A stretch of 64,000 nt of DNA from Nymphaea colorata (lineage: Eukaryota > Streptophyta > Magnoliopsida > Nymphaeales > Nymphaeaceae). The stretch lies in NCBI RefSeq assembly GCF_008831285.2, contig NC_045139.1, positions 19,140,354-19,204,353 of the forward strand, given 5' to 3'. Both the position numbers and the translations under genes were made by a program. Shown in pieces: positions 1 to 12,169 of the stretch; position 1 is the stretch's first letter; every line of letters starts with the position of its first letter. The notes below the pieces were generated by a model. The model was not told the DNA's origin and searched no databases. It saw only the letters and a list, made by a program, of their open reading frames with translations.

Positions 1-2577
1 TTATTCATTGACTCTTACTCACGTTTCACCTGGATTTACTTCATGAAACACAAATCAGAAGTACCTCACATATTTCGAAACTTCTATGCCATGATTCAAA
101 CTAAATTTTCATCCAATGTGGTGCATTTTCAATGTGATGGAGGGGGAGAATATTCCTCGCTTGATTTTATTGAATTTCTACGTGAAAAAGGGATAACTAG
201 ACAAATTTCCTGCCCTTACACACCACAACAAAATGGTGTAGTTGAGCGGAAACATCGACATATAGTTGAAAGCGCCATGAGCATGATGTATGATACTAAT
301 GTGCCCATTTCCTTGTGGACTGAAGCCTTCCATACTGCTGTATACATAATAAATTGTTTGCCTATGACACTCTTGATGTCTAAATCGCCATATTTTACAC
401 TCTTAGGCAAACAACCTGATTACAAGAACTTGAAGGTTTTTGGTTGTGTATGCTATGTTCACGTTGATGCTGCCTTGAGGAACAAGTTTCAAGACAAAGC
501 TATTCAATGTAGATTCGTTGGATATGCTGATGAATATAAAGGTTTTCGATGCTATGATCCAACAACTAAACGTATCAAAACTTCAAGAAATGTCATTTTT
601 GATGAACATAGTTTTGATAATACAAATGAAATGCCTATGACCATTGAATCTTATGATCCCTGGACCAGTACACAGTTATTCAATGCAGATCCTGTTATAG
701 AAAATGATGTGCCTCAAAGTGAAGATTCAGAGAGAGCAATACAACCGTCGGATATGGCTCAAAGTGAAAATCAAGAAGATCCAACACAGTCATTAAGTCA
801 TCACGAAAACAATAATGAACAGAGCAACGATGCACATCGGTATTCGGGTCTTATCTACAGTCGACGACTAAGGGACAGAGATGCTCACAGTGAAGAAGAC
901 AACATGCCCCACCTTAGAAGATCCCAACGCATTCGTCATCCCATTCACAGGTGGGTTAGCTATGATTCTTTATCACTTGATTTTCAGTTATTCATGGCAA
1001 AAGTTGGCAAGGAGGAAGAACTTACTTCATTTGATGAAGCATCAAAATCACATCATTGGAGAAAGGCTATGAAAGAAGAAATGGATGCCTTGCATGAATG
1101 TGGAACATGGGAGATCGTTCCGAGGCCACACGAAAAGAACGTAGTGGGCTCCAAATGGGTATACAAAATTAAATACAAACCTGACGGCAGCATAGAAAGA
1201 CACAAAGCAAGGTTAGTAGCAAAAGGGTTTACACAACAATATGGAGAAGATTATGATGAGACATTCAGCCCTGTGATCAAAATGGGAACAATTCGCGTGA
1301 TTATATCATTGGCAGTTGAATATGGATGGAGACTACATCAAATGGACGTGAAGAATGCTTTTCTTCATGGTGATTTAAGGGAGGAAGTATATATGGAACA
1401 ACCTCCAGGATACACGAAAGGAGACTCTCATGCATGGGTTTGCAAACTAAGAAAATCTATTTATGGACTTAAACAGGCCTCACGTTCGTGGTTTGACAGT
1501 TTCTCTTGCAAGATTCAAGAATGTGGTTTTCGGAGATGTCCTCTAGATCACTCTCTTTTCATTTATCGAAAGGAAAACATATTTACTTTACTTCTTATAT
1601 ATGTTGATGATATTGTTATCACAGGCAATTCAGAAAAACACATAGAAGAAGCTAAAGTTTTGATGATGCAAAACTTCAAAATGAAAGAGGTTGGTGATTT
1701 ACGATTCTTTCTTGGAGTGGAGATTGATAGGCACAATAATCGCCTCACATTGACACAACAGAAATACACGTTGGATTTGTTGAAAAAGTCAGGTATGTCT
1801 GATTGTAAGCCTGTTGGAACTCCTAGTGTTCTAAATCAAAGACTAAGTGCTCAAGATGGGGAGTTATATGAAGATCCTACGCAATATCGAAGTATTGTTG
1901 GGGCACTTCAATATCTTACATTTACTAGACCAGATATTATATATGCTGTGAATCAAGTATCCCAATTTATGCATGCACCTAGAGATACTCACATGGATGC
2001 TGTCAAAAGAATATTAAGATATCTTAAAGGGACAGCAGGAGATGGCTTAGTTTATGGTAAGAGTGAAAATATAACTACTGGACATCAACTTATGACATTC
2101 ACAGATGCAGATTGGGCTGGAGATCCCGATCAAAGAAAGTCCATTTCTGGTTTTTGTATTTTCATTGGACGTAATCTTGTGTCTTGGAGTTGTCGAAAGC
2201 AAAAGGCAGTAGCAAGATCCAGCACTGAAGCTGAATACAGATGCATGGCTGCAGGTACTGCTGAAGTTACATGGGTTAGACATTTGCTAGAAGACATTGG
2301 AGAAAAGATTAAAACATCAATGTTAATGTGCGATAATCAAAGCGCTATTAACATTGCCTTTAATCCCGTACAACATGGTCGAACAAAGCACATTGAGATT
2401 GATCAACACTTTGTTAGACAAAAGGTGGAAGACAAGGAAATTCAGCCTATTTATGTTCGTACAGATGAACAAGTTGCAGACTTATTTACAAAAGGATTAA
2501 CAAAGGAACGATTCTGGTTTCTAAAAGGCAAGTTGTACATGGTGCAAAACCATGCACAACTTGAGGGAGGGTGTTAA
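1..2577 (+). CDS. Copia Pol polyprotein, C-terminal part (integrase-RT-RNase H)
   Basis: Open from base 1 in frame 1; the first ATG at 43 is internal, not a start. Integrase catalytic residues appear in FIDSYSRFTW (start of frame), QCDGGGEYSS and NGVVERKHRH, giving the DDE triad. Reverse transcriptase begins near WRKAMKEEMDAL and contains the substrate-binding MDVKNAFLHGDL and the catalytic YVDDIVITG. RNase H is shown by DADWAGDPDQRKS, SSTEAEYRCMA and CDNQSAINIA, and by the C-terminal KHIEIDQHFVR and DLFTKGL motifs. The protein copies the element's RNA into DNA and inserts it. The stop codon TAA (2575-2577) falls just inside the 3' LTR, which is usual for copia. No frameshift is seen, so the enzyme half could be functional. 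Confidence 0.95.
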   Translation, partial: LFIDSYSRFTWIYFMKHKSEVPHIFRNFYAMIQTKFSSNVVHFQCDGGGEYSSLDFIEFLREKGITRQISCPYTPQQNGVVERKHRHIVESAMSMMYDTNVPISLWTEAFHTAVYIINCLPMTLLMSKSPYFTLLGKQPDYKNLKVFGCVCYVHVDAALRNKFQDKAIQCRFVGYADEYKGFRCYDPTTKRIKTSRNVIFDEHSFDNTNEMPMTIESYDPWTSTQLFNADPVIENDVPQSEDSERAIQPSDMAQSENQEDPTQSLSHHENNNEQSNDAHRYSGLIYSRRLRDRDAHSEEDNMPHLRRSQRIRHPIHRWVSYDSLSLDFQLFMAKVGKEEELTSFDEASKSHHWRKAMKEEMDALHECGTWEIVPRPHEKNVVGSKWVYKIKYKPDGSIERHKARLVAKGFTQQYGEDYDETFSPVIKMGTIRVIISLAVEYGWRLHQMDVKNAFLHGDLREEVYMEQPPGYTKGDSHAWVCKLRKSIYGLKQASRSWFDSFSCKIQECGFRRCPLDHSLFIYRKENIFTLLLIYVDDIVITGNSEKHIEEAKVLMMQNFKMKEVGDLRFFLGVEIDRHNNRLTLTQQKYTLDLLKKSGMSDCKPVGTPSVLNQRLSAQDGELYEDPTQYRSIVGALQYLTFTRPDIIYAVNQVSQFMHAPRDTHMDAVKRILRYLKGTAGDGLVYGKSENITTGHQLMTFTDADWAGDPDQRKSISGFCIFIGRNLVSWSCRKQKAVARSSTEAEYRCMAAGTAEVTWVRHLLEDIGEKIKTSMLMCDNQSAINIAFNPVQHGRTKHIEIDQHFVRQKVEDKEIQPIYVRTDEQVADLFTKGLTKERFWFLKGKLYMVQNHAQLEGGC

Positions 2578-2652
2578 AATATAAAGCCTTCACCAGCACG
2601 TTGAAGAGGAGTCTGTTAGGATTCCACCTCCTTGTAGAATGTGTTAAAATAT

Positions 2653-2841
2653 TTAATGTCCTTGTAACATGTGAAGAGTCTCCTAGGATTCTATGTTATA
2701 GTTAATATCCTTGTTATATGGGAAGTCTCCTAGGATTCTATGTTGTAGTTAATATCCTTGTAATATGTGAAGTCTCTTAGGTTTCTATGATGTAATTAAT
2801 GTCCTTGGAGCTTGTGAAATCTCTTAGGATTCTACGATTGG
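2653..2841 (+). repeat. Four tandem 47-bp repeats in LTR U3
   Basis: Four diverged copies each start with TTAATRTCCTTG and contain a CTCYTAGGATTCTA core. They follow one another at about 47-bp spacing and end just before the TATA box. Position and repetition resemble U3 enhancer repeats of other LTR elements; enhancer function is inference. Confidence 0.8.
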
Positions 2842-2868
2842 AGACTCTTAGAATTCTGAAAATGAGAT

Positions 2869-2877
2869 TATAAATAG
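2869..2877 (+). promoter_or_regulatory. LTR TATA box
   Basis: TATAAATAG sits in the LTR downstream of the U3 repeats and about 65 bp before the (CT)n leader. This is the expected place for the element's own promoter. Confidence 0.7.
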
Positions 2878-2929
2878 AGGCCGTGCAAACCATTTTGGCT
2901 ACGGCTTCTTCTCCTCAGTTTCTTCTTGT

Positions 2930-2971
<42 letters not shown>

Positions 2972-3033
2972 CCTGCGTGAGTGCTGTTTTCGGGTTACAG
3001 ATATTGGTGCTACATTTCTATCAGTAATCACAT

Positions 3034-3729
3034 AGATAGAAAGGAATTGTAGTTGGTAAAGCTTCAGTTTTGCAGCTTATTATTATTATTATTATTTATT
3101 ATCATTATTATTGTTGTAAGCAACAAGAATGTCCATTATCCATGCATGTCATCTTGGTTTTGTTTACCTTGGACTGGGAAAAGTACCTATATTAAGGCAT
3201 CCATAATCATGAATGATATGAAGACCTTCATCACAAAATAAAATTGATTTTTGTTTCTTACGAAGGGAGATTTAATTGTAGATAAGAAAATAACTTGCGT
3301 TTGAATTTTGGATGTTGATTCCTCAATGGCAGGTTTATCAGCAGAAGTTGGAGTTATTGTTTTGATAGATCATTTCAACAACATGAGAAAACATCTAGTT
3401 GAATTGAATATATGTACTTTGTTTTTAACCTTTCCCTTCTAGAGAGTGTTATGCTCAAATATGTTAGATAGAGTTTGTCTTTCTTTGCATATGCTCTCGT
3501 GCAAGGAAATTCGTGGGTTTTAGACTTTTAGTGCACTAGCATGACTAGACAGCTACAGGGAACTTGCTCTTCAAAGGCTTTCATGATCATGCTTATTCAT
3601 TTCCATAATCTTGAGTTGTTTGCTGGGATTTGGTTATATTGCTAGTCATGGTTGTTGCAATTGCTGAAAGACCATGTTGTTGTTGGTTTTGTATGCCATG
3701 TACCTTGTTCTCTAAATTTAAAAGCACAG
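3034..3729. other. Intron-like DNA between LTR and first visible PLD exon
   Basis: No coding sequence recognised. It holds a short (TTA)n tract near 3078-3115 and ends in a splice acceptor (AAGCACAG) that joins the PLD frame. Confidence 0.6.
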
Positions 3730-6112
3730 GTGCGGATAATCTGATACCAATGGAGTTGGCTTTGAAGATTGCTAGTAAAATAAGGGCAAAAGAACGTTTT
3801 GCTGTTTATGTTGTCATTCCAATGTTTCCTGAGGGTGTTCCTACCAGCCAGACTGTTCAAGAAATTCTGTACTGGCAGGTACTGAGGTTTTCTTCATTTG
3901 CTTTTAATTCATGTTTATGGCTGTGATGTTCTGCCGTATATAGAACAGATGATAATCATAATTGGGTAACTCATGATTCTGGCATTAGAAGGGAAAAATG
4001 GCACAAATGAGAACATTTGTTCCTTCTCTGTTTCTTTGGTTTACGTTTATTGGACAACAAATCATCTTGTAAATGAGTTAATGTGAACGAAAGAGCTAGT
4101 CTATCATGAAGGCTTGTACTAACAAATTTGTACAACCATGTAAAATCTAGATGTTAACTGAAGCATGCTGATTTTCCATTACAGTTTGGTAAAGGGCAGC
4201 AGCTGCCAATGCTGTAAAAGGCAGTCAATAATATATTCCTGGTGTGCTCGTTGTGGTTTGGTCTTGTCAATTGTTGGCCTGATACTCTTTGTTGGTAGTT
4301 CAAAAGAGTACATGTGATCCTCCCTTTTTTTGGTTTTTTGAGCTCATCCATGGTCCTCATTCTCATGCTCTGGCTTCTATTTTATTGGTCTTCACTTACC
4401 CGATGGAAGAGGAACATCTTGTATTGTCATTATAAAAAAAATTCCAACATATAATAAGTCATATGTACAAATACTTGTCTCAACTACATCTTCTCAAGGC
4501 AAAATCTCATGTATACGTGTGCGTCTGTATGTGTGGAAAGTATCAAGAGAATTTTGATACCTGAAAAAGCTTAAAAACTGTAAAATATAACAGAACTAAA
4601 TAATGGATGTGAAGATAATGATTTGTTTATACCGTCGTAAAGAAATAAAAATAATGAACATGTTTAAATAATTTTTTTTATATGAATGTGAAGAAAGATG
4701 AAATATGTTTAAAACTTTAAATTATAAAAAATGCAAAAGCACTCCCAGGTTTTTCCGAGCTTTTACAAAATAGAGAATAACAATTTCAACTTATCAGTTA
4801 TCACAATATATTTCTTTTGCATTTAAACTTCTCCAATTTCGTATTTTTATATCACAATGTTTTCAAATTATCAGTGCTGTCTATAATTATCCAATGTTTA
4901 ACTTTATATATTGTAAAACTTTTGTATTATTTTTATAAAGCAATTTCCTATCTTAAGGATGTTAGGTTTAAAGTTAATTATTCTCTCCTATTTGCAGGGG
5001 CAGACAATCTCAATGATGTATGAGATCATTGGGCGAGAACTTCAATGTCAAGGCATTTCTGATTTACATCCACAGGATTACCTAAATTTCTACTGCCTTG
5101 GTAATCGAGAAGCACCACCAAGTGAAATGCCTGGATTGACCGATCAGCCTGATGGAAACAGCCCAGCGGTGAGATATTGCAACATATTGTTCACTTCTCT
5201 TTAGTTCACTTTTATCGAGTAGCAACATTTAGAATAGGATGTTATCTTAATGTTGGTTGGTACCTCAACCCACTTTTGCTTTCTTCATGCTGAAGCTGGT
5301 TCCTTGCCAGTTAATTGGGTTCACTAAGTATTTGTGTGGATGCCAAATTTACTTGAGTAATTATTGGCCTAAAAAGCAGAGGAAGATGTCACTAGTGTCA
5401 TTTTTCTGCTTAAGATTGGCCTGCCTTCCATAGAGCCATCTTCTTTCACTAGTAGGCAGTAATAAGCTTTTTTTCAGTTTTTGCGTGCTTCATGCTTTCT
5501 AGTGAGAAATTGGTTAGACATATCTGCTAAATGAAGGTACTTTTATTATCCACTATTTTTAACTGGAAGGCAGAACTTTGCGTTCCCTTTTAATCACTGT
5601 TGTTGAATGACTTACATTCTGTACTTGCTTCCTACTATCTTGGAAGAAAATCTCATGTTTTTGCTAATTGAAGAAACTAATTGGCAGGCTTTGGCTCATA
5701 AAAATGGACGATTTATGGTATATGTTCATGCTAAAGGCATGATAGTGGATGACGAATATGTGATTATGGGATCTGCTAATATTAACCAACGGTCGATGGA
5801 TGGTTCAAGGGACACCGAAATTGCCATGGGTGCTTATCAACCTCATCATACATGGGCTAAGCAGAAAAATCATCCTCACGGGCAGGTTTGTCCAGTTCCT
5901 TATAAGTTTCTGATACTCAGTATAGGTTGGTTGTTAAATACAATAAAGCAATCCGTTGAATATGTCATGACTTCTATTCCTTATTTGTCTCCTATAATGA
6001 GATGTAAACAACTTAGAAATGATAGTGGTTCTTCCTGTGGTTGAACTGACATTTGTTTGTCTTTGGTACCACCAAAATCATTTTTCCTGCAGTTGCATCC
6101 ATTTTGCAAATG

Positions 6113-6143
<31 letters not shown>

Positions 6144-7123
6144 CTCTCTCACGCCTGGCATTCTTATCCCCTTGTAAACCACCTGTGGGACCCAGAGTCT
6201 GTCCCTCTACTTCAAAATGGCCTCGGCATACAGGCAAAATTTTCTGTCCATATATATCTTGTGATTATATCGATCTGACTCTCCAACCTTGTTGGAGTCT
6301 AATGCTGGCCTTTGTACTGTTGCAGTTGTCTTTGTCTTTGCTTCACATCTTCATGTCAAGCCTCTGTTTGTCTAATAGCATGAGTTCACCAAGTTGTCCC
6401 ATGCTGGTGGTACTCTTGGATTTAGTTCTTGCTACTTCCCAAGGCTTTGGATTCAATTGTTGATATTTCTAGGGGCTCAAAAGGGCCACTTGTTTGAAGT
6501 GACTAGTAACTGAATTGTCCCTAACTGGTACGCTTTCAGACTTAGTTCTTGCTACTTAAGGTTCAAAAAGGTTAGGTGAGCCAAAATTGCTTATCGATCC
6601 CACGGAACTGGAAAGATGATGGTTCCTTGGTTTTTGTGTTATCTGCTGGGTGAATTGTTTCAAGTTTGAAGGAATAATGAGAAATTATTGACTAGTACTG
6701 TCTAGAGCTCATTCTTCTGGAGCACAGAAATGCACACACACACACACGTGTATGAACACACAAACAAAATCAAACTGCTACAACTCTTGGTATGCTTACA
6801 GCAACTTTGTTAAATTTCTTTCCTGGCAGATTCATGGATATAGGATGTCGCTCTGGGCAGAGCATCTTGGCATGGTTGATGGTTGCTTTTCAAGCCCTCA
6901 TAGCTTAGAATGTGTCAGGAAGGTGAATACTATTGCTGATGAAAATTGGAAGAGGTATTCTGCAGAAACAATGACAAATTTGCAAGGGCATATCCTTAAG
7001 TACCCAATCAAGGTCGATACAGATGGAACTGTAGGGCCATTACCTGGACATGAGTTCTTTCCTGATCTTGGTGGGCGGGTACTTGGTGCAGCTACTACGT
7101 TACCTGATGTTCTAACTACATAG
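3730..7123 (+). CDS. PLDDELTA: Phospholipase D delta-type, C-terminal four exons (5' part outside window)
   Basis: Exons are 3730-3878, 4998-5168, 5688-5885 and 6830-7123 (stop TAG); phases close, giving about 270 residues. PLD hydrolyses membrane phospholipids to phosphatidic acid in stress signalling. The third exon carries the second HKD motif, [19 protein letters not shown] (H, K and D all present). The first exon encodes [20 protein letters not shown] and the second contains [15 protein letters not shown]. The last exon ends [22 protein letters not shown]-like sequence, nearest to the delta class. A full-length delta enzyme is about 850 aa, so the C2 domain and first HKD motif are missing here. 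The first visible exon begins in phase 1 after an AG acceptor, so upstream exons must exist or have existed. The copia element lies in what would be that upstream intron. Whether the gene is intact cannot be judged from this window. Confidence 0.9.
6113..6140. repeat. (TA)n microsatellite in PLD intron
   Basis: Uninterrupted TA dinucleotides in the last intron of the PLD gene. Confidence 0.95.
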
Positions 7124-7681
7124 TTTATTCAGATTTAATTTCCTAAAAAAATATGTTGTTGTTCAGTTGTATACTTGCATATTGTTTTCATTCTTTGTAA
7201 CAATGTAAAATCATGAAAACATGTTGATAGTTGTCTGTCAAATTGAGACGGTCTCTCTCTCATTCTCTCCCTCTCGCCCCCTCTTATATCCTTCTTATTG
7301 TGCACTCATAACCACCTCATTTTCCGCTCATTAAAACCTCAGAGAAGTCATTTTTCTGTCATTGAACGAAACTGAAAAGTTAAGACAAATGGGCTAGGGT
7401 GAGCACATTTAGGTTAGATTTCGTGAAAATTTACTAGATAAGCACGTAATAGCCTATACACAGAGAAATATATGATGGTTCATGGTTACATCATTCCGTG
7501 GTATGAACCCCTGCTTGTATGGATCTTCGTTCCAAACGTTATTAAATGTGTCATTTACTATTTTAGTAGGTTTAATTGCTTCATATGCATGATGTAATGA
7601 AAAATTAAGTGTTTTGGGATAAGGCTCCAGGTGATGGTTTTCTCTTTGGACGACAAATTTTTGTAGATCATGACTTCTCTC

Positions 7682-7718
<37 letters not shown>

Positions 7719-8410
7719 AAGTTTTCTGGGATACACTAATTTTCCTACATATTTCTATGATACAAATACACAAATTATCTCGTAAAATGTCAAAAATTTA
7801 GGAATGAGAAATTAATTAGATTTTATAAGCCTTCTCAGATGAATCGACCTAGTTTTCTGAGTTAATAAAATCAAATTCGGGCACAGAATTTTCATAATTT
7901 GTAGAATTTATATATTTTCAAACATTATACACTTTCTACACAGGAGGGTTTTCGAGAAAGCAACTAGTTTCAAGACTATATAGTCATAGCGGTCTTTCTT
8001 CTATAACAAGCCAAGTCGATGAATCCTTTGGTAAGAATCAAATGATAACAATGTGCAACGAAACATTACAGATTGTATTTTCTTACATTAACTCACCGAC
8101 AGTAACGAGATATCTGTACATGTTGACTGTGTTATCTCCACTGATAATGTAAAATCATTCTCTCTCCCTCTCACGTATGATATTATATTCAATGAGAAGA
8201 ATTTACTGCACGAGGTCTTCTGTATATTGTGAAAGTTCGATATTTATGTACAATGAGGCGACTTTACTGCATGAGGTCTTTCTGCATGTTGTGAAAATAT
8301 GCAATTTGTCGTTCCAAAATGTATACTACTTGGAGTTGTGCCATGAAATTAATCTTTTGGCTGGTGTCTTCTTTTCCTGTGTAAGCTTCACAATATCATT
8401 TTTGATGACC
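7124..8410. other. Convergent intergenic region between PLD and MFS genes
   Basis: This stretch must hold the 3' UTR of PLD (+) and of the MFS gene (-). It is AT-rich, with a (CT)n tract at 7675-7718. At 8187-8300 there is an imperfect duplication around ACTGCAYGAGGTCTT. No coding sequence recognised. Confidence 0.7.
7675..7718. repeat. (CT)n microsatellite
   Basis: CT dinucleotides with one CG interruption. Confidence 0.95.
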
Positions 8411-11400
8411 TTAAGCGCGCACCACCAAGCTGCTGAGCGCTGAAATAGGAGGAACGGCTCTCATAGTGCAACTTTGGACAAATGCAGCCATCTGTAAGTA
8501 TGGAAGACAGAAAAAGGAGGAAGAAATATAACTGCAACTAGTTTCAAGAGCCATTAAAATCATGCAGTTAGATGTTGTTGATAAGCACATTACCATGACA
8601 AGCCCAGTGCACATAATACTGAAACCAGGGAAATGAAATGGTGCTTCTGCTGAAAGGAACAGAGCTAGTAGGCAGGGATGCACATGCATCATCAGTACAT
8701 GATAATGGTGAACACATAATCACTAATAAGAGAGAAAATTCAAGCAGAACTACCAGTTAGAGGAGTCACGACCAAGGGGGACACGGTATTTGCCAAGGAG
8801 CAAATTCCTGAAATGCATCCTTGAGCCTTCCCCTGCAATTAGCAGCAACAAGAATAAGAGGAAAAGTGGTGCTGACCTCTTTAAATGAACAGTAGAAATT
8901 GAACAAGTTTCAGAAAATCGGTAGAAATCTCAATCATTTGATCTTGAAAAAACCATGCAACATGTGAAAATATCATATTTCCAAGTTCCAAAGTATTTCT
9001 TCCCCTGTAAATATCTTAATCCAATGCAGACAACGATCATGTAGGAGTCCATTCAAGGAGCTTCGTCATTGATGCACCTATTAACATATACTCTGACTAA
9101 ATTTCTGAATTTAGTCCTGCATAGTCCACCAATTGGGATATCTTCTCAAAGCTGTCTAGTGCTTGCATCCGTACCTCACACCATAAAAACTCACAATTAT
9201 GACATTCTAAAAAAAGTCGTACTGTTTTATTGTAAGATTTCAGGAATGCTCATGCAATGCTAAGAAAAGATGGTATTTTCAAGAAAAATATAGACACTGA
9301 AATATCATATTCTTTTCCTGCAGGCAGTATTCGTATGAATTTGTCAAAGCTATGCAAAGGAAAAACTAATTCTTGACTTGCTAATCGAATAAAATCTACA
9401 ACATGCTAAATAATTGGTTTAGGAAGATAATACCTGTTCATCAGGACCAACTTGTTTTGACACAATGCTTCTTATCTACACGAGAAAAATGGAGAATAAG
9501 TTGGAAGTTTATCAGGCCAAAATGACTGACCTGCAGATGTTTTACTTACACATGGATGGACCATGACAATCATCAGCCCAAAAAATGCAGCGACGTATGG
9601 CACCTGTGACCAACCCAAATGGCTAAAACTTTCAGAATCGTGTATGGAGTATGGACAGCTTTCATTTGAACATGCAGCAGAGGTTAACGGTAGGTATAAG
9701 CTAAAGTCAGCAAATCAATAAGACAAGATTCTATATGATAGCAAGAGAGGAAACAGTGACCTTGGAAAACAGAAAAAAAAAGAAAAGAAGCATGTCAAAA
9801 TCACACTTTCTATATTCTTGGATTTAGTTTTTTGGTAAATGGTGCCCCCTTCGGTTTTTGTACATCTTCTTCCCTTCTAGCATCCAGTACTCTGCAGAGG
9901 AACATTTCGTGCCTCAGTTACTGAACATATTTTGGCCAACTTTGAAGTGCATCACAGCTTCAAAAGTAAAACTTTTGCTCTTGATGGTTTTCCTATATTC
10001 TCGGCCACATACTGTATATGCAGAGTGGCCTCGGTGATTATCAACTTTTCCCAACAATTTACGGAGGTATATGAAAAGTCAATTACTTATATGTTTTAAA
10101 CTCAAATGCCATCCCCCACAAAGATCTTTACTATAAACCAGAAATATATACTTAAATAGACAGGAGAAAAGAAAAAATAGCTGCGCAGTGAGTAGAGAGC
10201 ATTACCCAATTGGTCCATGCCAGAGCATAGAGAAAGGCCTGCAAAGTTTTTAATCATTCAGTACCACTTCCAGAGACCAAAAGCATGTTGTTGCTTAAAA
10301 TGAAGATTTGACGTGGATAAGCAGAATGGAGAGCCAATTACATGAACACAGTTTGCGAATAGTCCAACAGAAAGCAGCCTCTCTTCTCCCACATAAGCAG
10401 CTAGTATGGGCATGATAAAAAGCTGCACATCAAAGTCCCTTTTGTTTGTCTAATGGTCATCAATAACAATTGAAACTTGGCAATTCCATTTATAAAATGC
10501 CATATAAATTCTTCATATAAATTAAAAGAAGAAAAGGAATGTAAAACGTATACCTGGGAAACAGCACCAGCTATGCCATTTATAAGCATCAGCTCTGCAA
10601 ACTGATCTTTGCCAAACTGATACTGGGCTCTTAGATAATACTGCACGGAGATACATGACTTTACAAACACTGATGTGAGCATGATAATTCAAAAAAAGAA
10701 AAAAGCCGAGGAAATGATTCAAAAAGTGTAGTTATATGCAGTTAATTAATTGATTATCCGCTTTTATTGATTTCTTGTATTATGTCTTTTTGCACTTTCG
10801 TTTGTGCTTCTAAAATTTGTCCTCCAAAATTTCATTGCAACAATTTATGATTTCTGAAGGAACATGCAGAAGTAACAATTGGCAGTAAAGGAGCACAATT
10901 TGGTACTTGTATATATTAAAAACATGCCTAAAAGCCTCTTGCAATGCAAGGAATTCAGTTAATAGACATGTTCCCATACCTAGTAAACTATGATATAATA
11001 TATCCGAGATGCGCTAAACTGATCAACATGCATAAAATTGAAAAAAATTGTCTAAGAAGACAAAACTCTGAGCATACTTCATTTCAACATGGCAGGGAAA
11101 CGGGCTATCCGTCTTGGCGGATGAAAATGAACAGGGGAACGTTCACTACCATTTATGTAGGAACCCATGTAGTCACGTTCAAATCCTCAGAAGAGAACTT
11201 TCGTATTAAGCTCTCTTTAACCATGGAAAATGTTTTTCTTTCCCAAAACAACGAGAGAAAAGAATGAACAAAAACTTTTTCTTGCACGCGCATAGAAAAA
11301 TGGTAATCAATCAACTTAGGAAACCTATGACAAGCTTATTGGAATTGACAAATACCAGCAAGGTGGAATGGAGGCCACTATCTCCAAGACTCACTAAGAA

Positions 11401-12136
11401 GGCAATACCTGAAGCCTGTGAAAAAGATGAGCTGCAGCAAGACCAGACAGAGGAGATAATTCATGAGACACAAAATAACCAACATTTCCATAGACATTAC
11501 ACAAACGCGTACACCCACAAACACACAAGCATTCTCGTAGTCTAAATAGTCATACCTGCTTGTCCACATAGAAATTAAGTCATGCAGTTGCGTGAAGCTT
11601 CTGAAAGGAAGGTGGGATGCATGATCATGGCTGCGCGATCTGAGAAGAGTTTCTTTCTTGGTGCCCATGAACCGCCGGAACCTCCTCGTCTTCCGCTCGC
11701 CCACCATTTCCGGCGAAGCAGTGGCACCAGTCTCAGCAATAATTGATGCCGTTGGAACAGGGACGACCGGTACTTCCGGCAGCAGGAATCTCATGTAGAG
11801 GAGAGCAATCGCCCCAAGAAGAGTTGATAACTAAACAGGAAAAAATTGCCATAATCCCCACTAGGTAGTTGCTATACATAAATGTAGATTAAGGTTAATT
11901 AGGAAGTCGGGGCTCATTAGGACCGGAATTTTCAGCGGCTTCGGATTAGTAGTTTCGAGTGCGATTAGGAAGGTAAAAACCTGAAAAGCAGAAGCCCTGG
12001 AGAGGAATCGAGAAGCGAGAGTTGCACAGACGAATGCGCAGGAGGAGGTGCCAGAAAGCAGCCCGAACGCTGTTGCCCTGCCTCCTTCACTTGTATTATC
12101 CGCCTGTTCCAAAGATTTATAACATGTTGGCGTATA

Positions 12137-12169
<33 letters not shown>

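Larger units (their letters stand above)
1..3033 (+). mobile_element. Ty1/copia LTR retrotransposon, 3' portion
   Basis: The left window edge cuts through the integrase region. What remains is integrase, reverse transcriptase, RNase H, a polypurine tract (TTGAGGGAGGG, 2561-2571) and a 3' LTR. The order integrase before reverse transcriptase defines copia rather than gypsy. The open frame has no stop or frameshift, and the catalytic residues are present, so the insertion looks fairly young. Gag, protease and the 5' LTR would lie to the left of the window. The right LTR boundary is uncertain: plausible CA ends occur near 3013 and 3033. It lies about 700 bp upstream of the first visible PLD exon, in the same orientation. 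Confidence 0.93.
2572..3033 (+). repeat. 3' LTR of the copia element
   Basis: It starts with TGTTAAAATAT directly after the polypurine tract. It contains four tandem 47-bp repeats, a TATA box, and a (CT)n tract at 2935-2968 in what should be the transcript leader. The 3' end is uncertain (about 3013 to 3033), because the 5' LTR needed for comparison is outside the window. Confidence 0.8.

Noticed and set aside
8491-8594. Read-through of MFS exon 13 into exon 14 without splicing
   Set aside because: The frame stays open, but the extra 34 residues are unlike the family, while splicing ATG|GTAATG to TTACAG|ATGGC restores the expected C-terminus.
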